Positions 12,421 to 22,926 of a DNA stretch of 64,000 nt are shown here, one piece after another. Location: NCBI GenBank assembly GCA_051530055.1, contig CM121341.1:13268001-13332000 (forward strand), written 5' to 3'. The DNA is from Neoechinorhynchus agilis. Taxonomy: Eukaryota; Acanthocephala. The notes under the pieces are model-generated. The model did not search any database. It worked only from the letters and a program-made list of their open reading frames with translations, and had not been told where the DNA came from. How positions within the stretch are numbered: the stretch's first letter is position 1; each line of letters begins with the position of its first letter. A program made the translations under genes and the position numbers.

Positions 12421-13730
12421 ATGTCACCATCGGTCGACACAACATTGTACGACATTTTGAAAGTATCCCCAAATGCATCGATATCAGAAATCAAAAAATC
12501 ATACTACCGTTTAGCCAAAGAGTATCATCCAGACAAGAATCCGAACCACGGTGACAAATTCAAAGAAATAAGTTTTGCGTACGACGTACTCTCGAATGAG
12601 GAAAAGAAGCGAATCTACGATGCTCGTGGACTTGAGGGTCTAAAAGAGGGCGCGGCTAGTGGTTCATTCGCAGGATTCGAGGACGTTTTTGGTCGATTTT
12701 TCGGAGGTGGCGGTTTGGGTGGATTTAGTTTCTTCGGCGGAAGTCCATTTGACCTGTTTGGTCGTCAACAAGCGCGCCGTAAAACTCGTACGGTCAGCCA
12801 CGTCCTTAGTGTCTCGCTCGATGATTTCTATAACGGTGCCACTCGCCGGGTGGACATCAAGCGAAAAGTGATTTGTAGATCATGTGAAGGTCGTGGAGCA
12901 GTGCCGGGAGCATCCCCTCAAAAGTGTTCAATGTGTGGAGGATCTGGCGTTCACATTAAAACCACTCAAGTCGGACCTGGAATGATCCAGCAGTCTCAGT
13001 CGGAATGTCCGGAGTGTAATGGAAACGGAGAGCGGATCAGAGAAGCTGATAAGTGTAAAAAATGCAAGGGAAAGAGAGTTGTGGACAGTAAGAAGGCCCT
13101 TGAAGTTCGGATCACGCCTGGAATGAGAGATGAAGAGAAGATCGTTTTCCGAGGTGAAAGTGATGAAAGTCCGGGTGTTGAGACCGGAGATGTAGTATTC
13201 ATAGTCAAACAAACAAAACACGATCGATTCGAACGACGTGGAAACGATCTAATTATGGAACATAAGATCACTGTTGGTGAGTCATTGTGTGGATTCACAA
13301 TGCTTGTTGAACATTTCCAAAAACGAACACTCGCGATTACCCACCCTCCCGGTGATCCTATAAAACCTGGTTAGTTTTTTTTATCAAAAAGACCCATTCA
13401 CTCTCATTTCATTTGACAGGCTCATACCGTGCTGTATTGGGAGAAGGAATGCCGAATTTAAAGCAACATGTGAACGGTCATCTAATAATCGTATTCGACG
13501 TTATTTTCCCGAAATCAAATGAACTTACCATCAAGCAAATTGAAGCGATCGAGAAACTGTTGCCACCAAAACCAAAGGTCGATATTCCGGTAGGCGATGA
13601 CGTTGAAGAAGTTCATCTTATGGAATTGGATGTCACTCGAGGGAATGCGGGGAGACGAGAGGCGTATGACGCAGAATCTGATGAAGAAGATGGACATTCA
13701 CAGGGTGTTCATACGTGCCAAGCGTCGTGA
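12421..13730 (+). CDS. dnaja: Type I (DNAJA) Hsp40 co-chaperone with farnesylation motif
   Basis: Hsp70 co-chaperone of the cytosolic Ydj1/DNAJA class. Exons 12,421-13,369 and 13,420-13,730 with a 50-nt GT-AG intron give 419 residues, the usual family length. The J domain has HPD at residues 36-38. A Gly/Phe-rich region spans about 80-115. The zinc domain has four CxxCxGxG repeats starting at C152, C169, C196 and C212, the last ending CKGKR. The C-terminal substrate domain contains RAVLGEGMP and EKLLPPKPK. The protein ends in CQAS, a CaaX farnesylation box like CQTS in human DNAJA1, so membrane tethering is likely. The ATG is immediately preceded by TTTTTTAAG, which looks like a splice acceptor (intron or spliced leader). 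Confidence 0.95.
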
Positions 13731-15213
13731 TCATCCGAAATTCAATTGTCCACTCGCGCAAAACGTCTTTAATCATAAAATCGATTTTCTCATTTTTGTT
13801 CACTAAATACTGCTATGGTATCCTCTAACTTTAGACCTTTGCCGAACTAAAAATTTCGATTTTTACCAAGAACTGGGATCAATATTGAGTCATCGAAATA
13901 TAATCGGTGCTCATTTTTCGATTATTTTGCTTGCACTACAACAGCCCTTTTCCAAATGTCTTTTTTCGAAAACAAAACTTGATCATGCAACTGGAAAATC
14001 AAATAGTATTTCACAAGATTATTGCCAAAGAGATAAAAGACGCTCTCTAAAATGATATCGAATATTCACCTCGCAGAAAAGTATCCAGCGCAATCGATTT
14101 TTGTGGATACAACATTGATAGCTGTAATTTGGCTGAGCTTCTTCTCACATACGCATTTTTCTCTCTCGAGAGGTTGCGGTTCCCTCGACAACCAATTTAT
14201 CCGTTTTGATGCAATCCACCCATCGTTTCTTCGGCCCTCCTCGTCGGCGATTTCCCGTTGGTTGATTCGGCTGTTGGTTGTCATTTGAATCAAAATTTGG
14301 CAAGAATTTCACATCCGGGTGCCCTTCCTGACGTCAACTCTCCTCCTTTTTTAGCCGGGCTTGAGACCCTCCTTGGCGGAGTTTGTAATTTGGCTCAGCA
14401 ATCGAAAAATTCTAATGTTCGGCAATGTATGCAAAATTATTAAATATTGCACATATTTTAACTTGACAAGCTTATTATTTCAGCACGTTAAAACATTATA
14501 AACGTTTTGATAGGAATGGTGGAGCATTTTTATCCTTCATTGCTCCGATGATACACCTAGCATTTCCGTTTCTGAATTGCGACCAACCATTTTCCAAGGT
14601 TAAAAATTATACGGTACATGGTCCGACGGCACCAATTTTCTTAACTTCGAAAAGTAGCAAAATGCAGAACGATGGATCTTTTTCATCGGCTCGGGCAGGT
14701 GAAGTCCTACTGACCGACTAGAGAAGAAACTTTTTATGAATAATTAATGTATATTTGTAAAAAATTTCTTCGATTCGCAGATTAGTATCAATCAACGTGA
14801 TGAGTAAAATACCGTACAAAATTATATTTTTGCATTGATTGTGATAAAGCGACTAATTATACGTTTTTAATAGTTGAGTTTGTGCTAGAAAGCGATTAGA
14901 AAAGAGAGAAGTATGCTTCGAGCTAGCGATTTAGCTGATTTCAACATGCATTCAATTTGATAAGCGTCGTTTTTTAATGAAATAGTCTAAAATTTATGCA
15001 ATTCTAATTGCTATCCTTTTTTTAAACTTCCATGCATTTAGAAATGTTAAAAGTACGATATTCTTTGCGTTTTCTTTTTTTAGAAGTTGCTAAATGTACG
15101 AACTCCCAAATGTTTCCCTTCGAACAAAGTCGTACAAAATTTTAATTTAGGTTGCACTTTTTTTGGTTGCTAAGCGATCACTAACCTTTTTTGCGACTCT
15201 CTTCAGAATAAAT
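13731..15213. other. Intergenic with dispersed repeats
   Basis: Two short segments have relatives elsewhere in the window. At 13,938-14,020 (ACTGGAAAATCAAATAGTA then TTCACAA) the match is 7,780-7,860 inside the TMEM62 locus. At 14,555-14,625 the match is 6,830-6,900. Otherwise nothing recognised; open frames at 14,052-14,443 on both strands appear random. Confidence 0.5.
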
Positions 15214-15570
15214 ATGAAAATGTTGAGTACGCGGGCATTTAAAGGCCGCATCTTAACGGTCTCACTGTTTGCAGTGCTGGTATTATGCAATTATTTTGCC
15301 TTCGTCTCCAATACCCGAATTCTTCACAACACAGCGATTTGCCGCTACAGTCATAAAGGCTTCTTCGGGTTTAAATCAGCCCAAACGGGAATAAATTTAG
15401 TGAAGGATGTGAAACGGCAGAATTTTGTGTTTAGAAGAACTGCTCGTTTTCTGCAACGATGCCGAAGATCATGCTTGTCAATTTCGATCTTCATCAGAAC
15501 CACAACGGCGATCGCGAACACCATCATTTTTTCGTACATTGCTTACCGATGCTACGAACTTTCGTTTTAA
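15214..15570 (+). CDS. Hypothetical small protein with one hydrophobic segment
   Basis: Unrecognised. 118 codons from the ATG at 15,214. Residues about 13-31 (ILTVSLFAVLVLCNYFAFV) could be a signal anchor, and a second hydrophobic patch (TTTAIANTIIFSYIAY) lies near the C terminus. A good acceptor-like sequence (CTCTCTTCAG) ends ten bases before the ATG, which is the main reason to list it. It converges on the RAD54B-like gene with a gap of about 10 bp. No homology is claimed, and it may be a chance frame or part of a spliced gene. Confidence 0.3.
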   Translation: MKMLSTRAFKGRILTVSLFAVLVLCNYFAFVSNTRILHNTAICRYSHKGFFGFKSAQTGINLVKDVKRQNFVFRRTARFLQRCRRSCLSISIFIRTTTAIANTIIFSYIAYRCYELSF

Positions 15571-15579
15571 AAATAAAAA

Positions 15580-18500
15580 TCACTTATTTCTGTTTGGATT
15601 GATTGTACGCTCAAACACACACGAAATCCAGTTTCTATTGGAGAAATCCATTTCTGACAGTGGGAGGATGTCTGATCCAAGAAATTTAGTGAATGGTGCG
15701 AAATGGTGATGCCAATGATCCTTGAGTTGATGAAGAGAACACGAGTAATACGAATCGCTAAGCGATGTTTTTCCCTCATTGAGCACTGATCGTTCATCGC
15801 AATGACAGTTGCATTCGAGTGCAGTGTGTGTGGAACATGAGGTTTCGTGATCAAGAGACAGTAATTCAGCTGCCAGTGGTTTGCTGTTGAATTTCGTCAA
15901 AATTTTTTGAACACTCGTGAAGAGATTTTCGCCATCGATAAGCTTATTTGCTTGCCGCTGTAACATCTTCTCTTCTATTGATCCGGTAAGTACCAATCGG
16001 TAGACAAATGTGTGGTTACATAAGTACGATTCTGACCTTGAAGCAAAGAAATAAAGACGACGAGCGCTTAAAAAAGAACTTAAGAACATTCTGATCACTT
16101 AGATGCACTTTAAAGGAAAAACACAAATCTTAAACGCGATTTCCATTGGACACCGCCTTTCAGCACTAGTCGCCGCCATTTGAAATCGTTAAAGCGAATT
16201 AATTTCAGCATACTCTCTGAAACTAATATATAGATTTTTAGGCAAAGGAATCGAAACGTTCAAATCAATGTTTAAATTTTTCTTGGCAGAAACTACAAAA
16301 TTTTACATTAGCTTATTGATATTTTTATGTTATAGATTTTACTCCCACATGACTCCGTGGCTCAATTGGTAGAGCGTCTGACTCCAGATCAGAAGGTTGC
16401 GAGTTCAAGTCTCGTCGGGGTCAAAATGGGGCAAAAATAATTCCAAAATTCGGCCGTTTGAAGGGAAAGAATAGCGCTAATTAGTTTGTCCTTGCCTCCA
16501 GACTCTGCCGATCGCCTGTTCTTCATCTGCAGGATTCCACCCAGAATCAAATAGAATAATAATGTTGGCCGACGGAAGGTTAATTCCAACGCCGCCCACT
16601 TTTGCACTAATCAACATCAACTGTTGATTCGACGTTTGATTAAAAGTATTGACAAGTTTCTGTCTATCAGAAACGGCTACGGTTCCGTCTATTCTATGAA
16701 CAGTGACGTCTTTACCAAATGAGATCGACTGGATCGCGTCAAGACATTTTGTAAAATGACTCGCAACGACAATTCGACACTCCGGATCTCGTCTTAAACA
16801 CTCTTTTACCATCCACTCCAAGACAGTCAATTTTCCACTTCGTACCAGATTGTCGCCCGTTCCACACAACAATCGCAAGTTCGATATGCATTCAAGAACG
16901 TTAGAACAATCCCAACTGTCCAAGAAACCTTCAACCGTCTGGTCATATCTCACAGCTTGTGCTAAACTTGGCCGGCACATCACTATCAATTGGGTACATG
17001 GAGGAAGTTTCCCTGAGGTTATTGGGAGATTTTTCTAGGCGCAAAAGAATGTTTGATCAATCAGAGAATGTCTTGGATTCTTGTCTTGGGGTTGAAAGAT
17101 TCTTTCTTTTGGTAGTTTTGAAACCCCAGATTTAAATTCAATGATGATTTATTTCCGATATTTCACCTTTGATTGTTCCGACATTATAATGATTTGTAAT
17201 TGTTTCGACGTTAAAGCAACGAAGTAACTTGTGAAACAATGACAAACCTTGATAATGTCGGAATTAACGGAGGTAAATTATATGGGAAACAAAGCATCAG
17301 TGAATTTAAATCCGGGGTTGAAAAACAACCAAAATAAAGTAATCAGAGAATGTTTCATTTCTTTAAGACCTAATCTCAGTGCGTAAAAATTGTTTTCTTA
17401 TTCCAAAGATCTTCTCTAAAAGCACTTACCGGTTTTCAAGTTACAAATACGATTTTTTAGTCAACAAATAATGTTTTTCTCTAAGTATTGTGAACATCTC
17501 TTCAAAGGCTGATAATTTTCCATGAATTCTGCGAAGAAAAACCAGTTTTAAATAAAGGAAATAAAAATGGATATTTTGGCATTAGAGTTGGCCTATCGGC
17601 TGCGTTTCTTATAGGTTTAAATTTATCCAGATTTAAAATTACTTTTTTTCTTATTAGAAGAGACGAAAAGGGAACCTCTGAATGTTTCGCGACTAGAACT
17701 GATACAAAATGAGAAGAAATTAATCGATTGTCCAGAAGAACCTATCTTGGATAAATTGATTTGATACCGTTTTCTTCTAAGCAAAAATGAATCGATAATA
17801 GTGCTGTCGTAAAAGCCATCCTGATCGTCGTTCATTTCCCGACGATTAAAGTCGTTTAGAAACTCATTTATCCGTCCAAGGCATCCAGGCGAGCACAGAT
17901 TTGCCATTGCATGAAATTCGGAGGGTTGATTTTGAAAAGGCGTTCCAGTAAGGAACACTCGTCTGGCGATATCTAATTCCTTGATGGCAGCATAGGACTT
18001 TAGATTTTGTTTCTTTAATCTGTGAGCTTCATCGCACACCAACAGATCAAATTTAAGATTCTTGAAACTTTGAGCGGACGCGGTGAGTCGTTCGTAAGAA
18101 GTAATGATTATTGGATAACCGCGCAAACCACTAAATGCGGCGAGATCCTTTGGTTCCTTTATAATATAAATAAGACTTGGTCGATTACCGAGCCATTTTC
18201 CCGATTCTACAAGCCAATTCTTCATCAAAGTACAAGGAACAACGATGAGCACTCGGGCACATATTGGATTCGGCTGACGGTTCAAAACATTGATCAATGA
18301 TAAAGTCTGTGCGGTTTTGCCAAGACCGACGTCATCAGCCAAGATAACACCGGTAATTGATGAATCGTAAAGGCCAGTTACACGAGTGTACATGAATACG
18401 ACACCATGGAGTTGGTATGGATGTAAACGTCCAGATATTGACTTGTCTATTGATTCAAAATCAAACCTTCCAGATGGTTTGATTTCAAAGTCTATAAAAA

Positions 18501-19018
18501 GGCTTTACCGAATTCCGGGTGGTCCGGCATGTAATATGGATTCTGATTGCTTTTGGACATTGAGATGAACTGAGGTTGCCTAATATTTTTAGGTCTCTCG
18601 GAAACGTTGATCTTTCCATCTTTTTTAGTGCAGGATAACGTTCGGGCATCCAAGTGCTCACCAATCATTGCTGAATATCGTCCAATCTTCACTATTTCCC
18701 CTTCGTTCAAAACACGACTGTGATTAGTACAGCCAATCATCGTCTTGAGATCTGCGTTATCAAACAATCCAATTTTTCCAGATTTTAATACTCTTACAAA
18801 TCCATCGTTCGTCCATTTGATCTTATTAGGTCGTGTTAGTCCGTATTGAGCGCCCAAAATATCACTTTCGGCAAATCCAGTTCCGTCTTGATCCTCACTA
18901 AAATCAAGCGCGTCTTTCCAGTTCCCGATAACTACTGCAACCCTTACCAACGGGATTTCAACGTCCAATCAGCAGCTGGCGTTCGATTCATTCGACTCGG
19001 CGCATTAGATTTCCTCAT
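15580..19018 (-). CDS. RAD54B: RAD54B-like SNF2 DNA translocase, at least five exons
   Basis: Recombination motor that remodels Rad51-DNA intermediates. Exon 1 (18,948-19,018) begins MRKSNAPSRM, like the N terminus of RAD54 proteins; a 50-nt intron (18,898-18,947) follows. Exon 2 (18,509-18,897) carries the RAD54B-type N-terminal domain (KIKWTNDGF .. LNEGEIVKIGRYSAMIGE). Exon 3 (up to 18,491) has HPYQLHGV, Walker A in ADDVGLGKTAQ, DEAH and LTGTPFQNQ, ending near LLRRKR. The fourth exon starts at about 17,036 (LPPCTQLIVMCRPS) and includes VGGVGINL and motif VI (QAIGRVWRQGQ). The last exon (15,580 to about 16,037) starts near TFVYRLVLTGSIEEKMLQRQ and ends in the RAD54B-type tail. Only 17 nt separate exons 2 and 3, and the donor after motif VI is unclear, perhaps a GC donor, so part of the model is unresolved. 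Confidence 0.8.
16351..16423 (+). tRNA. trnW-CCA: tRNA-Trp (CCA anticodon)
   Basis: 73-nt cloverleaf without intron. The acceptor arms GACTCCG/CGGGGTC pair over 7 bp with one G-T; the D arm is GCTC..GAGC; the anticodon stem is TCTGA/TCAGA around loop CTCCAGA (anticodon CCA); the T arm is GCGAG-TTCAAGT-CTCGT; discriminator base A. Box A (TGGCTCAATTGG) fits the consensus and box B (GTTCAAGTC) is good. It lies antisense within an intron of the RAD54B-like gene. No run of four T follows in the next 80 nt, which is unusual for a Pol III gene. Confidence 0.9.
17080..17360. mobile_element. Foldback (MITE-like) element in a RAD54B intron
   Basis: Long inverted repeats: about 17,103-17,190 (CTTTCTTTTGGTAG.TTTT, ACCCCAGATTTAAATTCA, GATG, then TTCCGACATTA) pairs with the reverse complement of 17,257-17,335. 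The interior is also self-complementary (TTGTAATTGTTTC with GAAACAATGACAA), so nearly all of the roughly 250 bp could form one hairpin. A direct repeat AATCAGAGAATGT flanks it (near 17,069 and 17,340) and could be an old target duplication. There is no coding capacity. It lies in the long intron between the two helicase halves of the RAD54B-like gene. Confidence 0.65.
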
Positions 19019-19029
19019 TACAGAAATCT

Positions 19030-19440
19030 AAAACTAAGGAAACACGAGGATGGTGAGAACTCGACATTTAAATTCCTCATATCAAATTCAAGGGACGGTC
19101 AACATGGAAGAAATCTATCTTTTTGAAAAAAATCTGAGATGCTTGTAAATTTCTTGGCCATTTTTTTCTGTCTGTTCATTGGCGGATTTCTGTCCAGTGA
19201 CATTTTCAATCTCATCATCGTGGTTGCCGGACTGTGCTGAGTGAAAACCTTCGCGAAAACAAATGTCCTTTTAGAGTGTTTCGAGGATCTAATGAATCAA
19301 ATTGAATTGCTCCGCTTCCGTATCGACCGAAAACAAATTTTATTCGTCGATGTATTTAAGCGATCACTTGTTTTCCAAAAGAGTCTTGTTGATTATTATT
19401 ATTATTATATTTTTGAACTTCTTAGGGTTGTTGTCAAAAC
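19030..19440. other. Intergenic with short ATT microsatellite
   Basis: No gene recognised. A run of about six ATT/TTA units sits at 19,392-19,411. The right part probably serves as upstream region for the TATA-bearing promoter at 19,449. Confidence 0.45.
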
Positions 19441-19448
19441 ATCTCGGG

Positions 19449-19456
19449 TATAAAAG
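19449..19456 (+). promoter_or_regulatory. TATA box of an orphan promoter
   Basis: TATAAAAG preceded by CGGG and followed by GGAGG, a close match to a strong metazoan core promoter. About 25-30 bp downstream would be the start site, and the first ATG (19,508) begins a signal-peptide-like frame. The combination of spacing and downstream coding start supports a real promoter. Confidence 0.5.
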
Positions 19457-19507
19457 GAGGCGATTCGTCGTTCGAAAGTCAAACTTCTCCCTCCATCGAA
19501 AGACAAA

Positions 19508-19576
19508 ATGATCGCTCTTCTCAGTTTGATTGCTTTCATTTCAGTTGGATTATATAAACACGTTTTATTAATTTAA
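19508..19576 (+). pseudogene. Signal-peptide exon cut off by a LINE
   Basis: MIALLSLIAFISVGLYKHVLLI then a stop. The first 14 residues are a typical signal-peptide core. The frame runs directly into the LINE whose 3' end lies near 19,573, so the rest of the gene is either displaced beyond 21,300 or lost. No splice donor was found before the LINE. The product is unknown. Confidence 0.4.
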
Positions 19577-21300
19577 GAAAAGAACGATCCATACACTTGC
19601 CAGCATCTATCTTTGCTGAAGGTGTCTGGATGTCGGATGTTGAGGCAGATAGGTGGGACTTCTCTTTGAAGGAGTTTTACAGGGGAATGACCGATTGGAG
19701 TCTTTCCTTGTTCTCCGGTTGTTAAGGAAAGATTGGGCTTGGGGGAGGAAAGATTTTTGGTAGAGGGTGGTATGAGCGAGGGGGGATGAAAAAGGTTGGG
19801 GTTCTGGGCGTTTACGAGGGAAAAGTATTTAAAGATGAGGGAAGAAAATTGTGGAGGGGGTTGAAGAAGACGGAGGGCGTTTTTGGAGAAAATGGAGTGG
19901 AGGTGGGCGTCGAGGGGAGGGAGTGAAGTCCCGCATATTCTCGCTGCTCTCTTATGGAAGGTTTCGAGGGAATGGAGAGCATTGAAGGAGAGGGCGAGGA
20001 AAGTGGGGAAAATGTATGTAAGGATAGGAAGGATGGCAGAGAGATAAAAGTGGGCAAGGTGTTTAGGGGATACGTTGAGACGCCGGAGGAGTTTGAGGAG
20101 GTAAAGACGAGGGTTTGCTTTAGAGAGTGCAAACGAAATGTTCGCATCCCATTTAAGGTTTTCTTCGAAAGTCAGGCCAAGCATTCGGAGAGGAGAGGAA
20201 CGTTGGATGGGGAGAGCGAGAGGCGCGGGGATAAGATTGCGTTTGGAAATATGCGGGACAAGCTCAAAGGATTTGGATAAATTTAGGGAGAGGTTTAGGG
20301 TGGAGAGCGAGGAAATGAGATGGTTGAGCTCGTCCATGGTTGTGGAGAGGGAGAGAGGGAGATTCGATGGTAATGACTGTGAGGTCATCTGCATAAAGAA
20401 AATATTTGGTAGAGGGAGCGAGGGGATGGAGGTCATTTAGAAAAATGTCAAAGAAGAAAGGGGAAAGTACGGCGCCTTGGGGGACCACTTTAAATATTGG
20501 TAGAGAAGAGGAGCAAGAAGTTTCACATTGGATATATTGTTTGCGATTGGAGAGGAAAGAGGAAATCCAAGCGAGTTGCCAGGTTGGGAGGCCAAAGGAA
20601 GCACATGATTGGAGGAGGAGGGAGTGATCTACCGACTCAAACGCCCTGGAAATATCCAGTTGCACGAGACGGACGGTTGATGCTGGACTGGAATCTAAGC
20701 TGCACACAAACGTATCGTAGATGCAGAGGAGGGCATCCGAACAAGAGTAATTGGGACGGAAAGCGAATTGGGAAGGGGAGATGTTTTTGAGGAAGAAGGG
20801 AAGTAGGCGGGTTTTAGAAAGGTGAGAGGATAGAGATGGGACGAAAGGATGTGGGGGTAATCGGCTTATCTTTTTTGGGTAGGGGGACGACACGGGCTTC
20901 CTCAAGATACGATGGGAAAGAGCCCAATAGAAAGCTAAGGTTCGTTATGTGCGTTAGAGGATCGATAAGTTCGGGGATGATGAGACGAATGGCCCGATTT
21001 GGGATAGTCGAATTAGGGGAAGAATGTGGGGGCAGGCGTTTAAGGATCTCTAGGATTTCGAGAGGGGAAACTAAGGAAGGGCATGTATGAATGGGCGGGT
21101 CAAAAAGTGAGAAGGGAGGTTGGGAGGAGGACAGAGGTTTTTATTCATGGAGTTAAGGATTGAGAGGAGATCAGATTTGGGGAGAGATGCGAAGGGTGTG
21201 TATCTACCAAGACCAGTGACATTTTTTATTTCACGCCACCAGTTTCGATTGGGAACGGACGAGAGACGAAACGAAAAACGCCAAGGTCGAGAATTTACAT
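19573..21300 (-). mobile_element. Non-LTR retrotransposon (CR1/Jockey-like LINE, family A), decayed
   Basis: Minus strand reverse transcriptase. From 5' to 3': a thumb-proximal block (LEILEILKRLPP .. IIPELIDPLTHITN .. SYLEEARVVPLPKK), FAFRPNYSCSDALL, LVQLDISRAFESVDHSLL, VPQGAVLSPFFFDIFLNDL, LYADDLTVI and a C-terminal HKRAARICG segment, ending QVYGSFFS near 19,573. The coding region passes through at least three frames, so it is inactive. The endonuclease is missing (5' truncation). The element is GC-richer and strongly purine-skewed on the plus strand compared with its surroundings. The same family occurs at 54,675-57,740. Confidence 0.85.
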
Positions 21301-22926
21301 CGTCTTAATACGATGAAATATTCGAGAATATTAAAGAAATGATTCGAGATGAAGACAAATTTATTGATTTTCTAATAAAGTTGGTCGGTGTCGGAGATCG
21401 GCGAGTAAGGGATTATGAAGAAAAATCGGACACTTCAAGAATTGCTATTCTTTATCTGCTCAAATGTTTTCAAGCTTTCATTAGAACCGTTTCCCCAATA
21501 GCACACTGCAAACCATTTGTCCGTGAGCGTTAATTCGTTATCAATATCCTCGCTGACGTATCGCAAAGCCTTTACGGGATCTTGAGTCGCAGTGTCCGAT
21601 TTTTCTACTTCATAATCCCTGATTCTCCGGTCTCCGATGCCGATTACAGAATTAAACGAGAAGGATGAATTTGTGAGCGAAAAAGATGAATTTTTGAACG
21701 AAAAGGAGGAATTCGTTAACAAGGGAAGGCGAGCGGGAGTTCTGAGCATCAGCTCGAGAAAAGCTCCAGAACTTCTCAGCAGCCTCGACGAATTTTCCAC
21801 ACTTCAATGTCGTTACTTTAACACACTCTTCGCATCTTCATGCGTTCTTGTAGGTTCTTGAGAAAGATGTAAGATGGCGACTATTTTATACCTCGATGGA
21901 ATTTTTTCTGTTCCTTGTATATTTTTTTACTTTAAAGATTAGGACTAGGACAAAAGCGTCACTCGCATGGTGTTTCACGGCCGTCGAAAGCTTTACTCCT
22001 TGACCTGGGTGGAACCTTGAGTGGTGTTTGGCCCGTGGGGGCCGCGTTTGGGTTCAATGCGTTTCTTATGTGTTCATAAATATCCCAATGTAGACGACCG
22101 GGATATATTGTTGTGCGCATTGGGCAAAGGTTGTTTCGTGGGCGGCATTAAACCTCGTGCAAAGTGGTTTTTCTCGAGACGTCCGATCTTGGACACTGTT
22201 TCGCTTCCTCGTGGCCGGTTGTCCTTGTTAGGATCCGGCATGATTATGGAGTGCTTCTGTGTACTAATTGAACCTCTAGATATGTATCATTAAAGAGTCT
22301 CTTGATATCGCTCGTTAATTCCTCGCTTACAAATGGGATCCTGAGGATCGTTAAGGAATTGCTATTCTTTTCCTTCTTCCTCGAACGTCCGCCATGCTTA
22401 ACCAAGGAGATGAGTTCAAAACCCTAACAGCTATCCTAATAGCCTCCGGCAAGGATGAGCAAATTCTTGCAGTCTTATGCATCGCAGTATACATCGCTTG
22501 CTTCATCACAGGCATGCGGTACCATTCAATTGTGGTTTCACCGTCGGCCTTGAATAACTTTTCATCCGCTATCAGCAAAAGTATGTTACCTCCTTTATCT
22601 CCCTTTGAATTCCAACTTTTTCGAGACCCCAAATTTACAAATTTCGACTTCCTTATCTTCCCTTGCCCACTTTTCCCATTCGCTGTCAGTTTCTCAATGA
22701 TACAGCAAGGAACAAGTCAGTACGCCATCATACTTTCGCAAGCTCAACCTAGAACGAAAGCGTTTCTACCAAAGAGGAAATTTTTAGTGCACAAAATATT
22801 TTTAATAGAAGCTTTTTAGCATATTTCTCCATTTCAAGCCCGTTTGCAAATTTGATCAGTTAGCGAAAATATGACGAAACATTCGTATCACTTGCTTTAC
22901 AGATATTGGATTTTTCTAAGAGATTC
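21301..22926. other. Mixed accessory DNA, no gene assigned
   Basis: An inverted duplication links 21,381-21,433 and 21,591-21,648 (about 80 percent identical by eye; shared GGGATTATGAAG and AAAATCGGACAC). At 21,657-21,720 a short acidic motif (EKDEF-type) is directly repeated three to four times. Open frames at 22,021-22,293 (plus) and 22,351-22,632 (minus) have no recognised domain. An acceptor-like CTTGCTTTACAG ends at 22,902, 24 nt before the dehydrogenase start, and may mark a spliced leader or 5' intron. Confidence 0.45.

Noticed and set aside
12659-13298. Open frames antisense or frame-shifted to the DnaJ gene
   Set aside because: Shadows of a strongly conserved coding region.
15425-15709. 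Neuropeptide precursor suggested by NFRF in an alternative frame
   Set aside because: No Gly amidation donor, no repeated peptide units and no signal peptide in that frame.
18934-18947. 13-nt intron at the end of RAD54B exon 1 (GTAAGGGTTGCAG)
   Set aside because: It does not restore the frame; the 50-nt intron using the same donor does and gives the conserved domain.
22021-22632. Two hypothetical genes upstream of dehydrogenase copy 1
   Set aside because: Short opposite-strand frames without domains, splice signals or biased composition; not listed as genes.
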